Numbered from the stretch's first letter, positions 31,206 through 39,740 are shown. The stretch: 43,286 nt of DNA from Streptomyces aurantiacus (GCF_001418335.1 NZ_LIPP01000339.1:1-43286), one strand, 5' to 3'. The notes: generated by a model not told the origin, from the sequence alone. Made by a program: numbers and translations.

Positions 31206-34200
31206 TTGGATACGCAGCCGAGTACACAGCCGCAGTACCGCCAGGTGCCGGCCCAGATCGACCTGCCCGCCCTTGAGCACGCCGTGCTCGACTTCTGGAG
31301 CGAGCAGAAGATCTTCGCCAAGACCCTGGAGCAGTCCGAGGGCCGCCCGGAGTGGGTGTTCTACGAAGGCCCGCCCACGGCCAACGGCATGCCGGGCGCC
31401 CACCACATCGAGGCGCGTGTCTTCAAGGACGTCTTCCCGCGCTTTCGCACCATGCGCGGCTACCACGTGGGCCGCAAGGCCGGCTGGGACTGCCACGGCC
31501 TCCCGGTGGAGCTGGCGGTCGAGAAGGAGCTCGGCTTCACGGGCAAGAAGGACATCGAGGCGTACGGCATCGCCGAGTTCAACGCCAGGTGCCGGGAGTC
31601 CGTGACCCGCCACACCGACGCCTTCGAGGAGCTCACGACCCGCATGGGTTACTGGGCCGACCTCAAGGACCCGTACCGGACCATGGACCCGGAGTACATC
31701 GACTCCGTCTGGTGGTCGCTCAAGGAGATCTTCGACAAGGGTCTGCTGGTCCAGGACCACCGCGTCGCCCCCTGGTGCCCGCGCTGCGGCACGGGCCTGT
31801 CCGACCACGAGCTGGCACAGGGCTACGAGACGGTCGTCGACCCCTCGGTGTTCGTCCGTTTCCCGCTCACCTCGGGGCCGCTCGCGGGCGAGGCCGCGCT
31901 CCTGGTGTGGACGACGACCCCGTGGACCCTGGTGTCCAACACGGCGGTCGCCGCGCACCCCGACGTGACGTACGTGGTGGCGACGGACGGTGCGGAGAAG
32001 CTGGTCGTCGCCGAGCCGCTCCTCGCGAAGGCTCTCGGCGAGGGCTGGGAGACGACGGGCCAGTCCTTCACGGGCACCGAGATGGAGCGCTGGACGTACC
32101 GACGCCCGTTCGAGCTGGTCGAGTTCCCGAAGGGCGAACCGGCCCACTACGTGGTGAACGCGCAGTACGTGACCACCGAGGACGGCACGGGTCTCGTCCA
32201 CCAGTCCCCCGCCTTCGGTGAGGAGGACCTCAAGGTCTGCCGGGAGTACGGACTGCCGGTCGTCAATCCGGTGCGTCCGGACGGCACCTTCGAGGAGAAC
32301 GTCCCCCTCGTGGGCGGTGTCTTCTTCAAGAAGGCCGACGAACAGCTCACGGAAGACCTCCAGAACCGCGGCCTGCTCTTCCGGCACGTCCCGTACGAGC
32401 ACAGCTACCCGCACTGCTGGCGCTGCCACACCGCGCTCCTGTACTACGCGCAGCCGTCCTGGTACATCCGCACCACGGCCGTCAAGGACCGCCTGCTCCA
32501 GGAGAACGAGAAGACCAACTGGTTCCCGGACTCGGTCAAGAACGGCCGCTACGGCGACTGGCTGAACAACAACATCGACTGGGCGCTGTCCCGCAACCGC
32601 TACTGGGGCACCCCGCTGCCGATCTGGCGCTGCGAGGACGACCACCTCACCGTCGTCGGCTCCCGCGCGGAGCTCACCTCGCTGACCGGCAGCGACCAGT
32701 CGGAGCTCGACCCGCACCGCCCGTTCATCGACGACGTCACGTTCGCCTGCCCGACGTGCGAGAAGACGGCCACGCGCGTGCCGGAGGTCATCGACGCCTG
32801 GTACGACTCGGGTTCGATGCCGTTCGCGCAGTGGGGCTACCCGTACAAGAACAAGGAACTCTTCGAGAACCGCTACCCGGCGCAGTTCATCTCGGAGGCC
32901 ATCGACCAGACCCGCGGCTGGTTCTACACGCTGATGGCCATCGGCACGCTGGTCTTCGACAAGTCGTCGTACGAGAACGTGGTCTGCCTCGGCCACATCC
33001 TCGCCGAGGACGGCCGCAAGATGTCCAAGCACCTGGGCAACATCCTGCAGCCGATCCCGCTGATGGACCAGCACGGCGCCGACGCGGTCCGCTGGTTCAT
33101 GGCGGCCGGCGGCTCCCCCTGGGCGGCCCGCCGCGTCGGCCACGGCACCATCCAGGAGGTCGTCCGCAAGACGCTCCTCACGTACTGGAACACGGTCGCC
33201 TTCCAGGCCCTGTACGCGCGCACGGCGGGCTGGGCGCCCAGCGAGGCCGATCCGGCCCCGGCGGACCGCCCGGTCCTCGACCGCTGGCTCCTGTCCGAAC
33301 TGCACGCGCTCACCGACCAGGTGACGCAGGCTCTGGAGGCGTACGACACCCAGCGCGCGGGCAAGCTGCTCTCCGCGTTCGTCGACGACCTCTCCAACTG
33401 GTATGTACGCCGCTCCCGTCGCCGCTTCTGGCAGGGCCACAAGGCGGCGCTGCGCACCCTGCACGAGGTGGTCGAGACGGTGACGCGGCTGATGGCCCCG
33501 CTGACCCCGTTCATCACCGAGCGTGTCTGGCAGGACCTCGTGGTGCCGGTGTCCGCGGACGCCCCCGAGTCCGTACACCTGTCGTCCTGGCCGGAGGCGG
33601 ACCTGTCCGTCATCGACCCGGAGCTGTCGCGGCAGATGGTGCTCGTACGCCGTCTCGTGGAGCTGGGCCGTGCCACGCGCGCGGAGTCCGGGGTGAAGAC
33701 ACGGCAGCCGCTGTCCCGCGCGCTGGTCGCCGCGACCGGATTCGGGTCCCTCGACCGTGAACTGCACGCGCAGATCACGGAGGAGCTGAATGTGAGCTCG
33801 CTCGCGTCCCTGTCCGATGTGGGCGGTTCGCTGGTGGACACGACGGCCAAGGCCAACTTCCGGGCGCTGGGCAAGCGGTTCGGCAAGGGCGTCCAGGCGG
33901 TGGCGAAGGCCGTCGCCGAGGCCGACGCGGCCGCGCTGTCCCTGGCCCTGCGTGAGGGCACGGCGTCGGTGGAGGTCGACGGCGAGACCGTCACGCTCGC
34001 CCCGGACGAGGTGATCATCACGGAGACCCCGCGCGAGGGCTGGTCCGTCGCGTCGGACTCCGGGGCGACGGTCGCCCTCGACCTGGAACTCACGGAGGAA
34101 CTGCGCCAGGCCGGCCTGGCCCGTGACGCCATCCGTCTGATCCAGGAGGCCCGCAAGAACAGCGGCCTCGACGTGGTCGACCGGATCGCCCTGCGCTGGA

Positions 34201-34364
34201 CGTCCACCGACCCGAAGGTCATCGCGGCGCTCACCGAGCACTCCGCCCTGATCTCCGACGAGGTGCTCGCCACGGCCTTCTCCCAGGGCGAGGCGGACGA
34301 CACCTACGGCGCCACGTTCACGGACGAGCCCCTGTCGCTGACGTTCCGCCTGCGCAAGGCGTAG
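31206..34364 (+). CDS. ileS: Isoleucyl-tRNA synthetase, type 2, with GxHH in place of HxGH
   Basis: IleRS charges tRNA-Ile with isoleucine and edits valine. 1052 residues from TTG 31206 (GGAGG 7 nt upstream), the long type 2 class related to eukaryotic cytosolic IleRS. The first signature reads TANGMPGAHHIEAR: G64-A65-H66-H67 stands where class I enzymes have HxGH. The second signature is KMSK at 605-608 (DGRKMSKHLGN). The CP1 editing domain (LVWTTTPWTLVSN; GTGLVHQSPAFGEEDL) and WDCHGLPVE are present, followed by the anticodon-binding region and a C-terminal domain. Type 2 IleRS is little affected by mupirocin, and the GxHH variant gives very high resistance. Expression is controlled by the T-box leader. 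Confidence 0.97.
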   Translation: MDTQPSTQPQYRQVPAQIDLPALEHAVLDFWSEQKIFAKTLEQSEGRPEWVFYEGPPTANGMPGAHHIEARVFKDVFPRFRTMRGYHVGRKAGWDCHGLPVELAVEKELGFTGKKDIEAYGIAEFNARCRESVTRHTDAFEELTTRMGYWADLKDPYRTMDPEYIDSVWWSLKEIFDKGLLVQDHRVAPWCPRCGTGLSDHELAQGYETVVDPSVFVRFPLTSGPLAGEAALLVWTTTPWTLVSNTAVAAHPDVTYVVATDGAEKLVVAEPLLAKALGEGWETTGQSFTGTEMERWTYRRPFELVEFPKGEPAHYVVNAQYVTTEDGTGLVHQSPAFGEEDLKVCREYGLPVVNPVRPDGTFEENVPLVGGVFFKKADEQLTEDLQNRGLLFRHVPYEHSYPHCWRCHTALLYYAQPSWYIRTTAVKDRLLQENEKTNWFPDSVKNGRYGDWLNNNIDWALSRNRYWGTPLPIWRCEDDHLTVVGSRAELTSLTGSDQSELDPHRPFIDDVTFACPTCEKTATRVPEVIDAWYDSGSMPFAQWGYPYKNKELFENRYPAQFISEAIDQTRGWFYTLMAIGTLVFDKSSYENVVCLGHILAEDGRKMSKHLGNILQPIPLMDQHGADAVRWFMAAGGSPWAARRVGHGTIQEVVRKTLLTYWNTVAFQALYARTAGWAPSEADPAPADRPVLDRWLLSELHALTDQVTQALEAYDTQRAGKLLSAFVDDLSNWYVRRSRRRFWQGHKAALRTLHEVVETVTRLMAPLTPFITERVWQDLVVPVSADAPESVHLSSWPEADLSVIDPELSRQMVLVRRLVELGRATRAESGVKTRQPLSRALVAATGFGSLDRELHAQITEELNVSSLASLSDVGGSLVDTTAKANFRALGKRFGKGVQAVAKAVAEADAAALSLALREGTASVEVDGETVTLAPDEVIITETPREGWSVASDSGATVALDLELTEELRQAGLARDAIRLIQEARKNSGLDVVDRIALRWTSTDPKVIAALTEHSALISDEVLATAFSQGEADDTYGATFTDEPLSLTFRLRKA

Positions 34365-34400
34365 CGCCCCTAGCTGCGGGCATGCGTGCCGCCAGGGGCG

Positions 34401-34448
34401 ATGGGGGTCCCCCCGGTCGAGCGAAGCCGAGACTGGGGGAGGGTGGGC
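34401..34448 (+). repeat. Dispersed Streptomyces intergenic repeat (second family)
   Basis: The element contains TCCCCC...GGGGGA arms (34408-34413, 34435-34440) around GGTCGAGCGAAGCCGAGAC, followed by GGGTGGGC. I recognise this pattern as a common intergenic element of Streptomyces genomes. It sits 37 bp after the ileS stop and can fold into a hairpin. Confidence 0.75.
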
Positions 34449-34502
34449 GCAGCGGCACCCTGCAAGCGCAGGTCGCGACGACTCCGTGACCTGCGCACCG
34501 AA

Positions 34503-34543
34503 AAGGCCCCGGTCCACCAGAAACCTTGGTGGACCGGGGCCTT
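34503..34543 (+). terminator. 17-bp perfect hairpin terminator after ileS
   Basis: AAGGCCCCGGTCCACCA (34503-34519) and its exact complement TGGTGGACCGGGGCCTT (34527-34543) enclose a 7-nt loop. It lies 139 bp after the ileS stop, in the convergent gap with divIVA. Confidence 0.9.
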
Positions 34544-34590
34544 CGTCGTCACACACCGCGGACGCAGCTGCCGAGAACGGCGGCACAAAA

Positions 34591-34624
34591 GGGCGGAGCC
34601 CCCGGATATCCGGGGGCTCCGCCC
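34591..34624 (-). terminator. 34-bp perfect palindrome with U-tract, divIVA terminator
   Basis: The 17-bp arms GGGCGGAGCCCCCGGAT and ATCCGGGGGCTCCGCCC meet with no spacer. On the minus strand it is followed by TTTTG (34586-34590), giving a classical intrinsic terminator 36 bp after the divIVA stop. It can also act on ileS read-through. Confidence 0.92.
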
Positions 34625-34660
34625 TGAACGCTGCCGACGCCTACGGCGTGCGGGAGGCCG

Positions 34661-35908
34661 TCAGTTGTCGTCCTCGTCGATCAGGAAGCCACGCATCGGC
34701 GAGGGCGCCTGCTGCATCGGCGAGGGGGCCTGCGGCCGGACCGGCGCCATCGGCTGGGTCATGGCCGGCGACATCTGCTGCTGGCCGCCGTAGGACGGAG
34801 CCCCGGGACCGGGGCCGCCCATCTGCTGACCACCGTAGGACGGCGCGCTCGCCCCGGCCGGAGCCATGGACGGGCTCGGCGACGACGGAAGCGAAGCGGT
34901 CGCGGGCGCCCTCGGCGGCGCCAGCGAGTCGTCGGCCTGCGTCTCCAGCTGCCGCAGCTGCGACTCCAGGTAGGACTTCAGGCGCGTGCGGTACTCGCGC
35001 TCGAAGCCTCGCAGGTCCTCGACTTTGCGCTCCAGCGTGGCGCGGGCAGACTCCAGGGAGCCCATCGCGACGCGGTGCTTCTCCTGCGCGTCCCGCTCCA
35101 GGGCGTCGGCCTTGGCACGGGCGTCGCGCTCCAGACCCTCGGCGCGGCTACGGGCCTCGCCGACGATCTTGTTGGCCTCGGAACGGGCCTCGGCGATCGC
35201 CTGGTCGGCGGTCTGCTGGGCCAGCGAGAGCACGCGGGCGGCGCTGTCGCCACCGGGACCCTGACCGGGCTGTCCCATCTGCGGGCCGTGCCCGCCCATC
35301 GGACCACCCATGGGACCGCCCATCGGGCCGCCCATCTGCTGGGGCATCTGCTGTTGCTGCATCTGACCCTGCATGGGGCCGGGACCCTGGCCCATGGGGC
35401 CCTGGCCCATCGGACCCTGACCCATCGGGCCTTGGCCCATGGGTCCCTGGCCCTGACCCATCGGGCCCTGGCCCATCGGACCCTGACCCATGGGGCCCTG
35501 GCCCTGCTGGCCACCCTGCTGGGCACTGGGGCCCGCGGGCAGCTGAGGAGCACCGCTCGGCAGCTGGGGCGGCCCACCCATGGGGCCACCCATCTGCTGC
35601 TGCGGCGGGCCCGATATGCCGGCGGGTACGGGACCGTTGGGACCGCGCATGCCCTGCGGCGGACCCTGCTGTTGCTGCTGTTGGTCCTGCTGTTCGGGCG
35701 GCTTGCGCATGCCCTGTTGCTGGTTCTGCGCGGCGGCGCGTGTGGCTGCTGCCAGCTTGGCGCGCAGGTCCTCGTTCTCGCGGAGCAGGCGGGTCAGTTC
35801 GGCTTCGACCTCATCGAGGAAGGCATCGACCTCGTCCTCGTCATAGCCTTCTCGGAGGCGGACGGTCGTGAACTGCTTGTTCCGCACGTCCTCGGGGGTC
35901 AACGGCAT
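34661..35908 (-). CDS. divIVA: DivIVA polar growth determinant
   Basis: A 415-residue coiled-coil scaffold that marks hyphal tips and recruits the apical wall-synthesis machinery; essential in Streptomyces. The N-terminal membrane-binding domain (MPLTPEDVRNKQFTTVRLRE) and first coiled coil run to about residue 58. A long Gln/Gly/Pro/Met linker (about 60-220) follows, with eight GQGPM-type units (about 137-178), QQQQ runs and GGPM repeats. A second coiled coil runs about 221-325 (ARVLSLAQQTADQAIAEARSEANKIVGEA onward), and a Pro/Ser/Gln tail ends RGFLIDEDDN. The start is ATG 35908. Both coiled coils are intact. The linker length varies between species, so it is a likely site of repeat expansion. 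Confidence 0.97.
   Translation of the reverse strand: MPLTPEDVRNKQFTTVRLREGYDEDEVDAFLDEVEAELTRLLRENEDLRAKLAAATRAAAQNQQQGMRKPPEQQDQQQQQQGPPQGMRGPNGPVPAGISGPPQQQMGGPMGGPPQLPSGAPQLPAGPSAQQGGQQGQGPMGQGPMGQGPMGQGQGPMGQGPMGQGPMGQGPMGQGPGPMQGQMQQQQMPQQMGGPMGGPMGGPMGGHGPQMGQPGQGPGGDSAARVLSLAQQTADQAIAEARSEANKIVGEARSRAEGLERDARAKADALERDAQEKHRVAMGSLESARATLERKVEDLRGFEREYRTRLKSYLESQLRQLETQADDSLAPPRAPATASLPSSPSPSMAPAGASAPSYGGQQMGGPGPGAPSYGGQQQMSPAMTQPMAPVRPQAPSPMQQAPSPMRGFLIDEDDN
35370..35505. repeat. Tandem 15-bp repeats in divIVA linker
   Basis: Near-identical 15-bp units of the form CCCATSGGVCCYTGG repeat about eight times and encode Gly-Gln-Gly-Pro-Met pentads; two units carry an extra 6 bp (Gly-Gln or Gly-Pro). 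They are prone to copy number change. Confidence 0.85.
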
Positions 35909-35963
35909 CTCTTCACCTCAACGTAGTCGTCGGCATCGTCGGCGTTCGGCAAGACCGTATCGT

Positions 35964-36248
35964 TCACAGCCGGCTCACGACGGAGATCAGGATGTAGACG
36001 ATGATCATCAGTACGAAGAAGGACAGGTCGAGCGCCACGCCCCCGAGACGTAGCGGCGGAATGAACCGCCGCAGAAGCTTGAGCGGTGGATCAGTGACAG
36101 TGTAGGTGGCCTCAAGAACGACCACCATCGCCTTGCCGGGTTGCCATGAGCGGGCGAACTGGAAGACGTAGTCCATGACGAGCCGGAAGATCAGCACGAT
36201 GAGGAAACACATCAGCGCGACGTAGAGAACCTGCACAACCACGCTCAT
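35964..36248 (-). CDS. yggT: YggT family membrane protein
   Basis: A 94-residue protein with two hydrophobic segments: VVQVLYVALMCFLIVLIFRLVMDYV at the N-terminus and LDLSFFVLMIIVYILISVV at the C-terminus. They are joined by the conserved central part (VVLEATYTVTDPPLKLLRRFIPPLRLGG), in which TDPxLxxLRRxIP is the YggT signature. The family is tied to the division cluster between sepF and divIVA in Gram-positive bacteria; its precise role is not established. ATG 36248 lies 50 bp after the sepF stop, and the gene ends 55 bp before divIVA. Confidence 0.95.
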   Translation of the reverse strand: MSVVVQVLYVALMCFLIVLIFRLVMDYVFQFARSWQPGKAMVVVLEATYTVTDPPLKLLRRFIPPLRLGGVALDLSFFVLMIIVYILISVVSRL

Positions 36249-36298
36249 GATCCGCGCTTCCCTCTCCCCTGTTTCCCTGCTTGTCCCGGTCCTGCGTC

Positions 36299-36940
36299 TC
36301 AGCTCTGGTTGAAGAACCCGCCCTCTGCGATGCGAGCCTTGTCCTCCGCCGTGACATCGACGTTAGCAGGCGACAACAGGAACACCTTCTGCGTCACCCG
36401 CTCGATGCTCCCGTGGAGACCGAACACCAAACCGGCCGCGAAGTCGACAAGTCGCTTCGCATCCGTGTCGTCCATCTCGGTCAGATTCATGATCACCGGG
36501 GTGCCCTCACGGAAGTGTTCCCCGATGGTACGGGCCTCGTTGTAGGTCCGGGGGTGCAGTGTGGTGATCCTGTACGGCTCTCGTTCCGACACGACCTTGG
36601 GCATGATCACCGGTGCGTTCTTCTCCAGGCTCTGACGTTCTTGTGTGATGGACGCCACGGGCGCGATTCGGGCCGGACGCCCAGATTCCGCGCCGAGCGA
36701 AGCGGAATGGGACACGGGGTCGCGCTGTACCGACGGCTGCACCACTCGTACCGATTCGTCCCGTTGGGACTGATGTGGCTGGTGCGACTGATGCGACGGC
36801 TCATGCCGCCGGCGGTCCCGCTCGGGCTCCGGATCCAGTTCGGGCTCGAAGTCGTCGTCGGGGTCGAAGCCCCTGCCGTCGTACCCATCGTCCTCCACGA
36901 GGCCGAGGTAGACCGCCATCTTGCGCATCGCGCCGGCCAT
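36299..36940 (-). CDS. sepF: Cell division protein SepF
   Basis: SepF binds FtsZ and the membrane, and helps shape the Z ring in Gram-positive bacteria that lack FtsA. 213 residues. An amphipathic N-terminus (MAGAMRKMAVYLGLVEDDG) suited to membrane binding is followed by an acidic and His/Gln-rich linker (DDDFEPELDPEPE, HQSHQPHQSQ). The SepF domain then runs from about residue 120 (YRITTLHPRTYNEARTIGEHFREGTPVIMNLTEMDDTDAKRLVDFAAGLVFGLHGSIERVTQKVFLLSPANV). ATG 36940 has a GGAGG 10 nt upstream; an earlier GTG-type start is not supported. The leader holds inverted repeats (36964-37027). Confidence 0.96.
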   Translation of the reverse strand: MAGAMRKMAVYLGLVEDDGYDGRGFDPDDDFEPELDPEPERDRRRHEPSHQSHQPHQSQRDESVRVVQPSVQRDPVSHSASLGAESGRPARIAPVASITQERQSLEKNAPVIMPKVVSEREPYRITTLHPRTYNEARTIGEHFREGTPVIMNLTEMDDTDAKRLVDFAAGLVFGLHGSIERVTQKVFLLSPANVDVTAEDKARIAEGGFFNQS

Positions 36941-36963
36941 TGCTCTGAGTCCTCCGCTCTGTG

Positions 36964-37027
36964 GTGGATCGGCTGACTGTTGCCAAGTGCCCGCGATCCA
37001 CGAGGTCGAAATGCCCGCCAATGGCGG
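36964..37027 (-). promoter_or_regulatory. Inverted repeats in the sepF leader
   Basis: GTGGATCG (36964-36971) pairs with CGATCCAC (36994-37001), and CCGCC-AAT-GGCGG (37015-37027) forms a second small hairpin. Both lie within the 129-bp gap between yggS and sepF. They might be a terminator/attenuator or protein sites; the first is 23 bp before the sepF start. Confidence 0.4.
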
Positions 37028-37069
37028 TAATGACCATATTTTCTGCTGTGGTCCGACTTCTTGGCGACG

Positions 37070-37804
37070 TTACCCGAGCCTGGGGCGGACGCCGAGTACC
37101 GCAGTGCCGACGCGTACATGTGTCGCTCCGGCCGCCACTGCTTGTTCGAGGTCTGCGCTCATGCCTGCCGAGACCATGTTCGCAGCCGGATGGGCGCGGC
37201 GCAGGTCAGTCGACAAATCCATCAGCCGCTCGAACGCCGCTTGTTCACGCCCCGCGTACGGTCCGGTGAGCGGAGCGACGGTCATCAGTCCGTCGAGCCT
37301 CAGCCCCGGAGCCTCCGCGACGAGTGCGCCCAGTTCCTCGACGCCCTCGACCCCTACACCACCACGCGCTCCCAGTCCAGCCTTTCCGGCCGCGGACTGC
37401 TCCGCGTCGAGCGCAACCTGGATGAGACATCCCACCTCGCGCCCGGTCCGTACCGCCTCCTTCGACAGGGCGGTGACGAGCCGCGCCCGGTCGACGGACT
37501 GCACGACATCCGCGTAACCGACCACGGAACGCACTTTGTTGGTCTGCAACTGGCCGACGAAATGCCAAGAAAGGGGCAGATCGGAACAGGCGGCGGCCTT
37601 GGGCGCCGCGTCCTGGTCACGGTTCTCGGCGACGTGCCGCACACCGAGTTCCGACAGGATCCGCACATCCTCGGCGGGGTAGGTCTTGGTGACCACGATC
37701 AGGGTCAGATCCTCGCGCTTGCGTCCGGCCGCCACGCACGCGGCGACGATGCGCTCTTCCACTGTCGCCAGATTCGCGGCGAGTTCGGTCCTGCGGTCCG
37801 TCAT
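37070..37804 (-). CDS. yggS: YggS/PLPBP family PLP-binding protein
   Basis: A 244-residue single-domain PLP-binding barrel protein (YggS/PROSC), which helps PLP homeostasis and has no known enzyme activity. The PLP lysine is K40 in LIVVTKTYPAEDV. Other family marks are HFVGQLQTNKVRSVVGYADVVQSVDR, GLMTVAPLTGP and SAGMSADLEQAVAAGATHVRVGTAVLG. It is regularly found between pgeF and sepF in the actinobacterial division cluster. The start is ATG 37804, 5 bp after the pgeF stop, so it is coupled with it. Confidence 0.96.
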   Translation of the reverse strand: MTDRRTELAANLATVEERIVAACVAAGRKREDLTLIVVTKTYPAEDVRILSELGVRHVAENRDQDAAPKAAACSDLPLSWHFVGQLQTNKVRSVVGYADVVQSVDRARLVTALSKEAVRTGREVGCLIQVALDAEQSAAGKAGLGARGGVGVEGVEELGALVAEAPGLRLDGLMTVAPLTGPYAGREQAAFERLMDLSTDLRRAHPAANMVSAGMSADLEQAVAAGATHVRVGTAVLGVRPRLG

Positions 37805-37809
37805 GCCGA

Positions 37810-38517
37810 TCAGTCCAGCCACACATAGCCCGCGAGCCGGCCGGTGAGGCCCTCGCGGCGGTACGAGAAATGGTCGTCCGACTCGATCGTGCAGACCGGC
37901 GACTGCTCCCGGTCGCGCACTCCGAGCCTCTCCAGCTGCGCGTGCACCCCCGCGGTCACATCGACCGCCGGCGTACCCCAACTGGTCTCGGCGTACGCCC
38001 CCGGCTCGACGGCCGCGACCTCGGCCCGCATCGCGTCCGGCACTTCGTAGCACCGGCCGCAGACGGCGGGGCCGGTGCGGGCGACGATCCGGGCCGGTTC
38101 GGCGCCGAGCCCCACCATCGCCTCGACGGCGGCGGGTACGACCCCGGCGACCATGCCGGGCCGTCCCGCGTGGGCGGCGGCCACGACACCGGCGACCGGG
38201 TCCGCGAGCAGGACAGGGGTGCAGTCCGCGGTGAGCACGGCGAGGGCGAGGCCCCGGCGGGTGGTGACGACCGCGTCGGCCTCCGGCACCGGGCGCTCTC
38301 CCCAGGGCTCGTCGACCACGACCACGTCGGGTCCGTGGACCTGCTTCATCCAGACGACCCGCGCCGGGTCGAGACCCAGCGACGTGGCCGCCAGTTCGCG
38401 ATTGGTCCGCACCGACCCGGGGTCGTCGCCGACCGCTCCGCCGAGATTGAGCTCCTCGTACGGAACGGCGCTCACCCCGCCCCACCGGTCGGTGAAGGCG
38501 AAGTGCGCGCCGCTCAC
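37810..38517 (-). CDS. pgeF: Peptidoglycan editing factor / laccase-domain protein
   Basis: A 235-residue Cu/Zn laccase-fold (COG1496, YfiH/YlmD) protein. PgeF in E. coli prevents L-Ser taking the place of L-Ala in peptidoglycan; other members have purine nucleoside phosphorylase activity, so the label is from family. The metal-site residues are visible: His in WMKQVHGPDVV, Cys in LTADCTPVLL and His in AAHAGRPGMV. GTG 38517 is chosen because AAGGAG lies 4-5 nt upstream. A GTG at 38547 overlapping the ftsZ stop (GTGA) is an alternative that would add ten residues. The gene lies between ftsZ and yggS. Confidence 0.93.
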   Translation of the reverse strand: MSGAHFAFTDRWGGVSAVPYEELNLGGAVGDDPGSVRTNRELAATSLGLDPARVVWMKQVHGPDVVVVDEPWGERPVPEADAVVTTRRGLALAVLTADCTPVLLADPVAGVVAAAHAGRPGMVAGVVPAAVEAMVGLGAEPARIVARTGPAVCGRCYEVPDAMRAEVAAVEPGAYAETSWGTPAVDVTAGVHAQLERLGVRDREQSPVCTIESDDHFSYRREGLTGRLAGYVWLD

Positions 38518-38543
38518 AGTGCTCCTTGCCGAGCGCCGTCCTA

Positions 38544-39740
38544 TCACTTGAGGAAGTCCGGCACGTCCAACTCCTCCGCAGCGCTGTCGGAGTAGGACCG
38601 CGACGGCGGGACCGGCGGGGAGACCGGCGGCAGTTCGTTGCCGGCGGGCTCCGGGGCGGACTCCTGCGACTCCTTCGGCGTGACGCTGCCGAGAGAGCCG
38701 AAGGACGGGCGGCTGTCGCCCGACCGCGCCGGTGTGGGCTCGTCGCGCTTGGCGGAGGACGAGCCGAGCACGGTGTCCCGCTTGGACGGGGGCTGCCCGC
38801 CGTCGAAGCCGGCCGCGATGACGGTGACCCGTACCTCGTCGCCGAGCGCGTCGTCGATGACCGCGCCGAAGATGATGTTGGCCTCGGGGTGCGCGGCCTC
38901 GCTCACCAGCTGGGCGGCTTCGTTGATCTCGAACAGGCCGAGGTCCGAACCGCCGGAGATCGAGAGCAGGACGCCCCGGGCACCGTCGATGGAGGCTTCC
39001 AGGAGCGGCGAGGAGATCGCCATCTCGGCAGCCGCCACCGCGCGGTCGTCGCCGCGGGCCGAGCCGATCCCCATGAGGGCCGAACCCGCCTCGGACATCA
39101 CGGACTTGACGTCGGCGAAGTCGAGGTTGATCAGACCGGGTGTGGTGATGAGGTCGGTGATGCCCTGAACACCCGACAGTAGGACCTGGTCCGCCGACTT
39201 GAACGCGTCGAGGACGGAGACCTGGCGGTCCGAGATGGACAGCAGCCGGTCGTTCGGGATGACGATGAGGGTGTCGACCTCTTCGCGGAGTTCCGCGATG
39301 CCGTCCTCGGCCTGGTTGGCGCGGCGCCGGCCCTCGAAGGTGAACGGGCGGGTGACCACGCCGATGGTGAGTGCGCCGAGCGAGCGGGCGATGTTGGCCA
39401 CCACCGGCGCGCCGCCGGTGCCGGTGCCGCCGCCCTCGCCGGCTGTCACGAAGACCATGTCGGCCCCCTTGAGGACCTCCTCGATCTCCTCGCGGTGGTC
39501 CTCCGCGGCCTTGCGGCCGACGGCCGGGTTGGCTCCGGCGCCGAGTCCGCGGGTGAGTTCGCGGCCGACGTCGAGCTTGACGTCGGCGTCGCTCATCAAC
39601 AGCGCCTGGGCGTCCGTGTTGATGGCGATGAACTCGACACCCTTGAGACCGACCTCGATCATCCGGTTGATGGCATTGACACCACCGCCGCCGACACCGA
39701 TGACTTTGATGACTGCGAGGTAGTTCTGCGGTGCTGCCAC
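38544..39740 (-). CDS. ftsZ: Cell division GTPase FtsZ
   Basis: The tubulin-like GTPase that forms Z rings, and the ladders of rings in sporulating hyphae. 398 residues. GTP-binding G-box at 103-109 (GGGTGTG in VTAGEGGGTGTGGAPVVA); N-terminal KVIGVGGGGVNAINRM; T7 loop INLDFADVKSVM with the catalytic acidic residue. The GTPase core ends near 320, followed by a Ser/Pro/Glu-rich linker. The C-terminal peptide ends ELDVPDFLK, the conserved tail that binds SepF and other partners. The start is GTG 39740 with GAGAGG 8 nt upstream. A promoter in the 275-bp upstream gap overlaps a GACAC motif, in keeping with developmental control. Confidence 0.98.
   Translation of the reverse strand: MAAPQNYLAVIKVIGVGGGGVNAINRMIEVGLKGVEFIAINTDAQALLMSDADVKLDVGRELTRGLGAGANPAVGRKAAEDHREEIEEVLKGADMVFVTAGEGGGTGTGGAPVVANIARSLGALTIGVVTRPFTFEGRRRANQAEDGIAELREEVDTLIVIPNDRLLSISDRQVSVLDAFKSADQVLLSGVQGITDLITTPGLINLDFADVKSVMSEAGSALMGIGSARGDDRAVAAAEMAISSPLLEASIDGARGVLLSISGGSDLGLFEINEAAQLVSEAAHPEANIIFGAVIDDALGDEVRVTVIAAGFDGGQPPSKRDTVLGSSSAKRDEPTPARSGDSRPSFGSLGSVTPKESQESAPEPAGNELPPVSPPVPPSRSYSDSAAEELDVPDFLK

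Noticed and set aside
30609..34586. Very long minus-strand frame opposite ileS and its T-box leader
   Set aside because: It crosses the T-box and the terminators and is antisense to a clear IleRS; its composition (Arg/Gly/Val/Leu-rich) is typical of shadow frames.
35370..35505. Tandem repeats considered as a CRISPR array
   Set aside because: The units are 15 bp, have no spacers, and are in frame within divIVA encoding GQGPM pentads.
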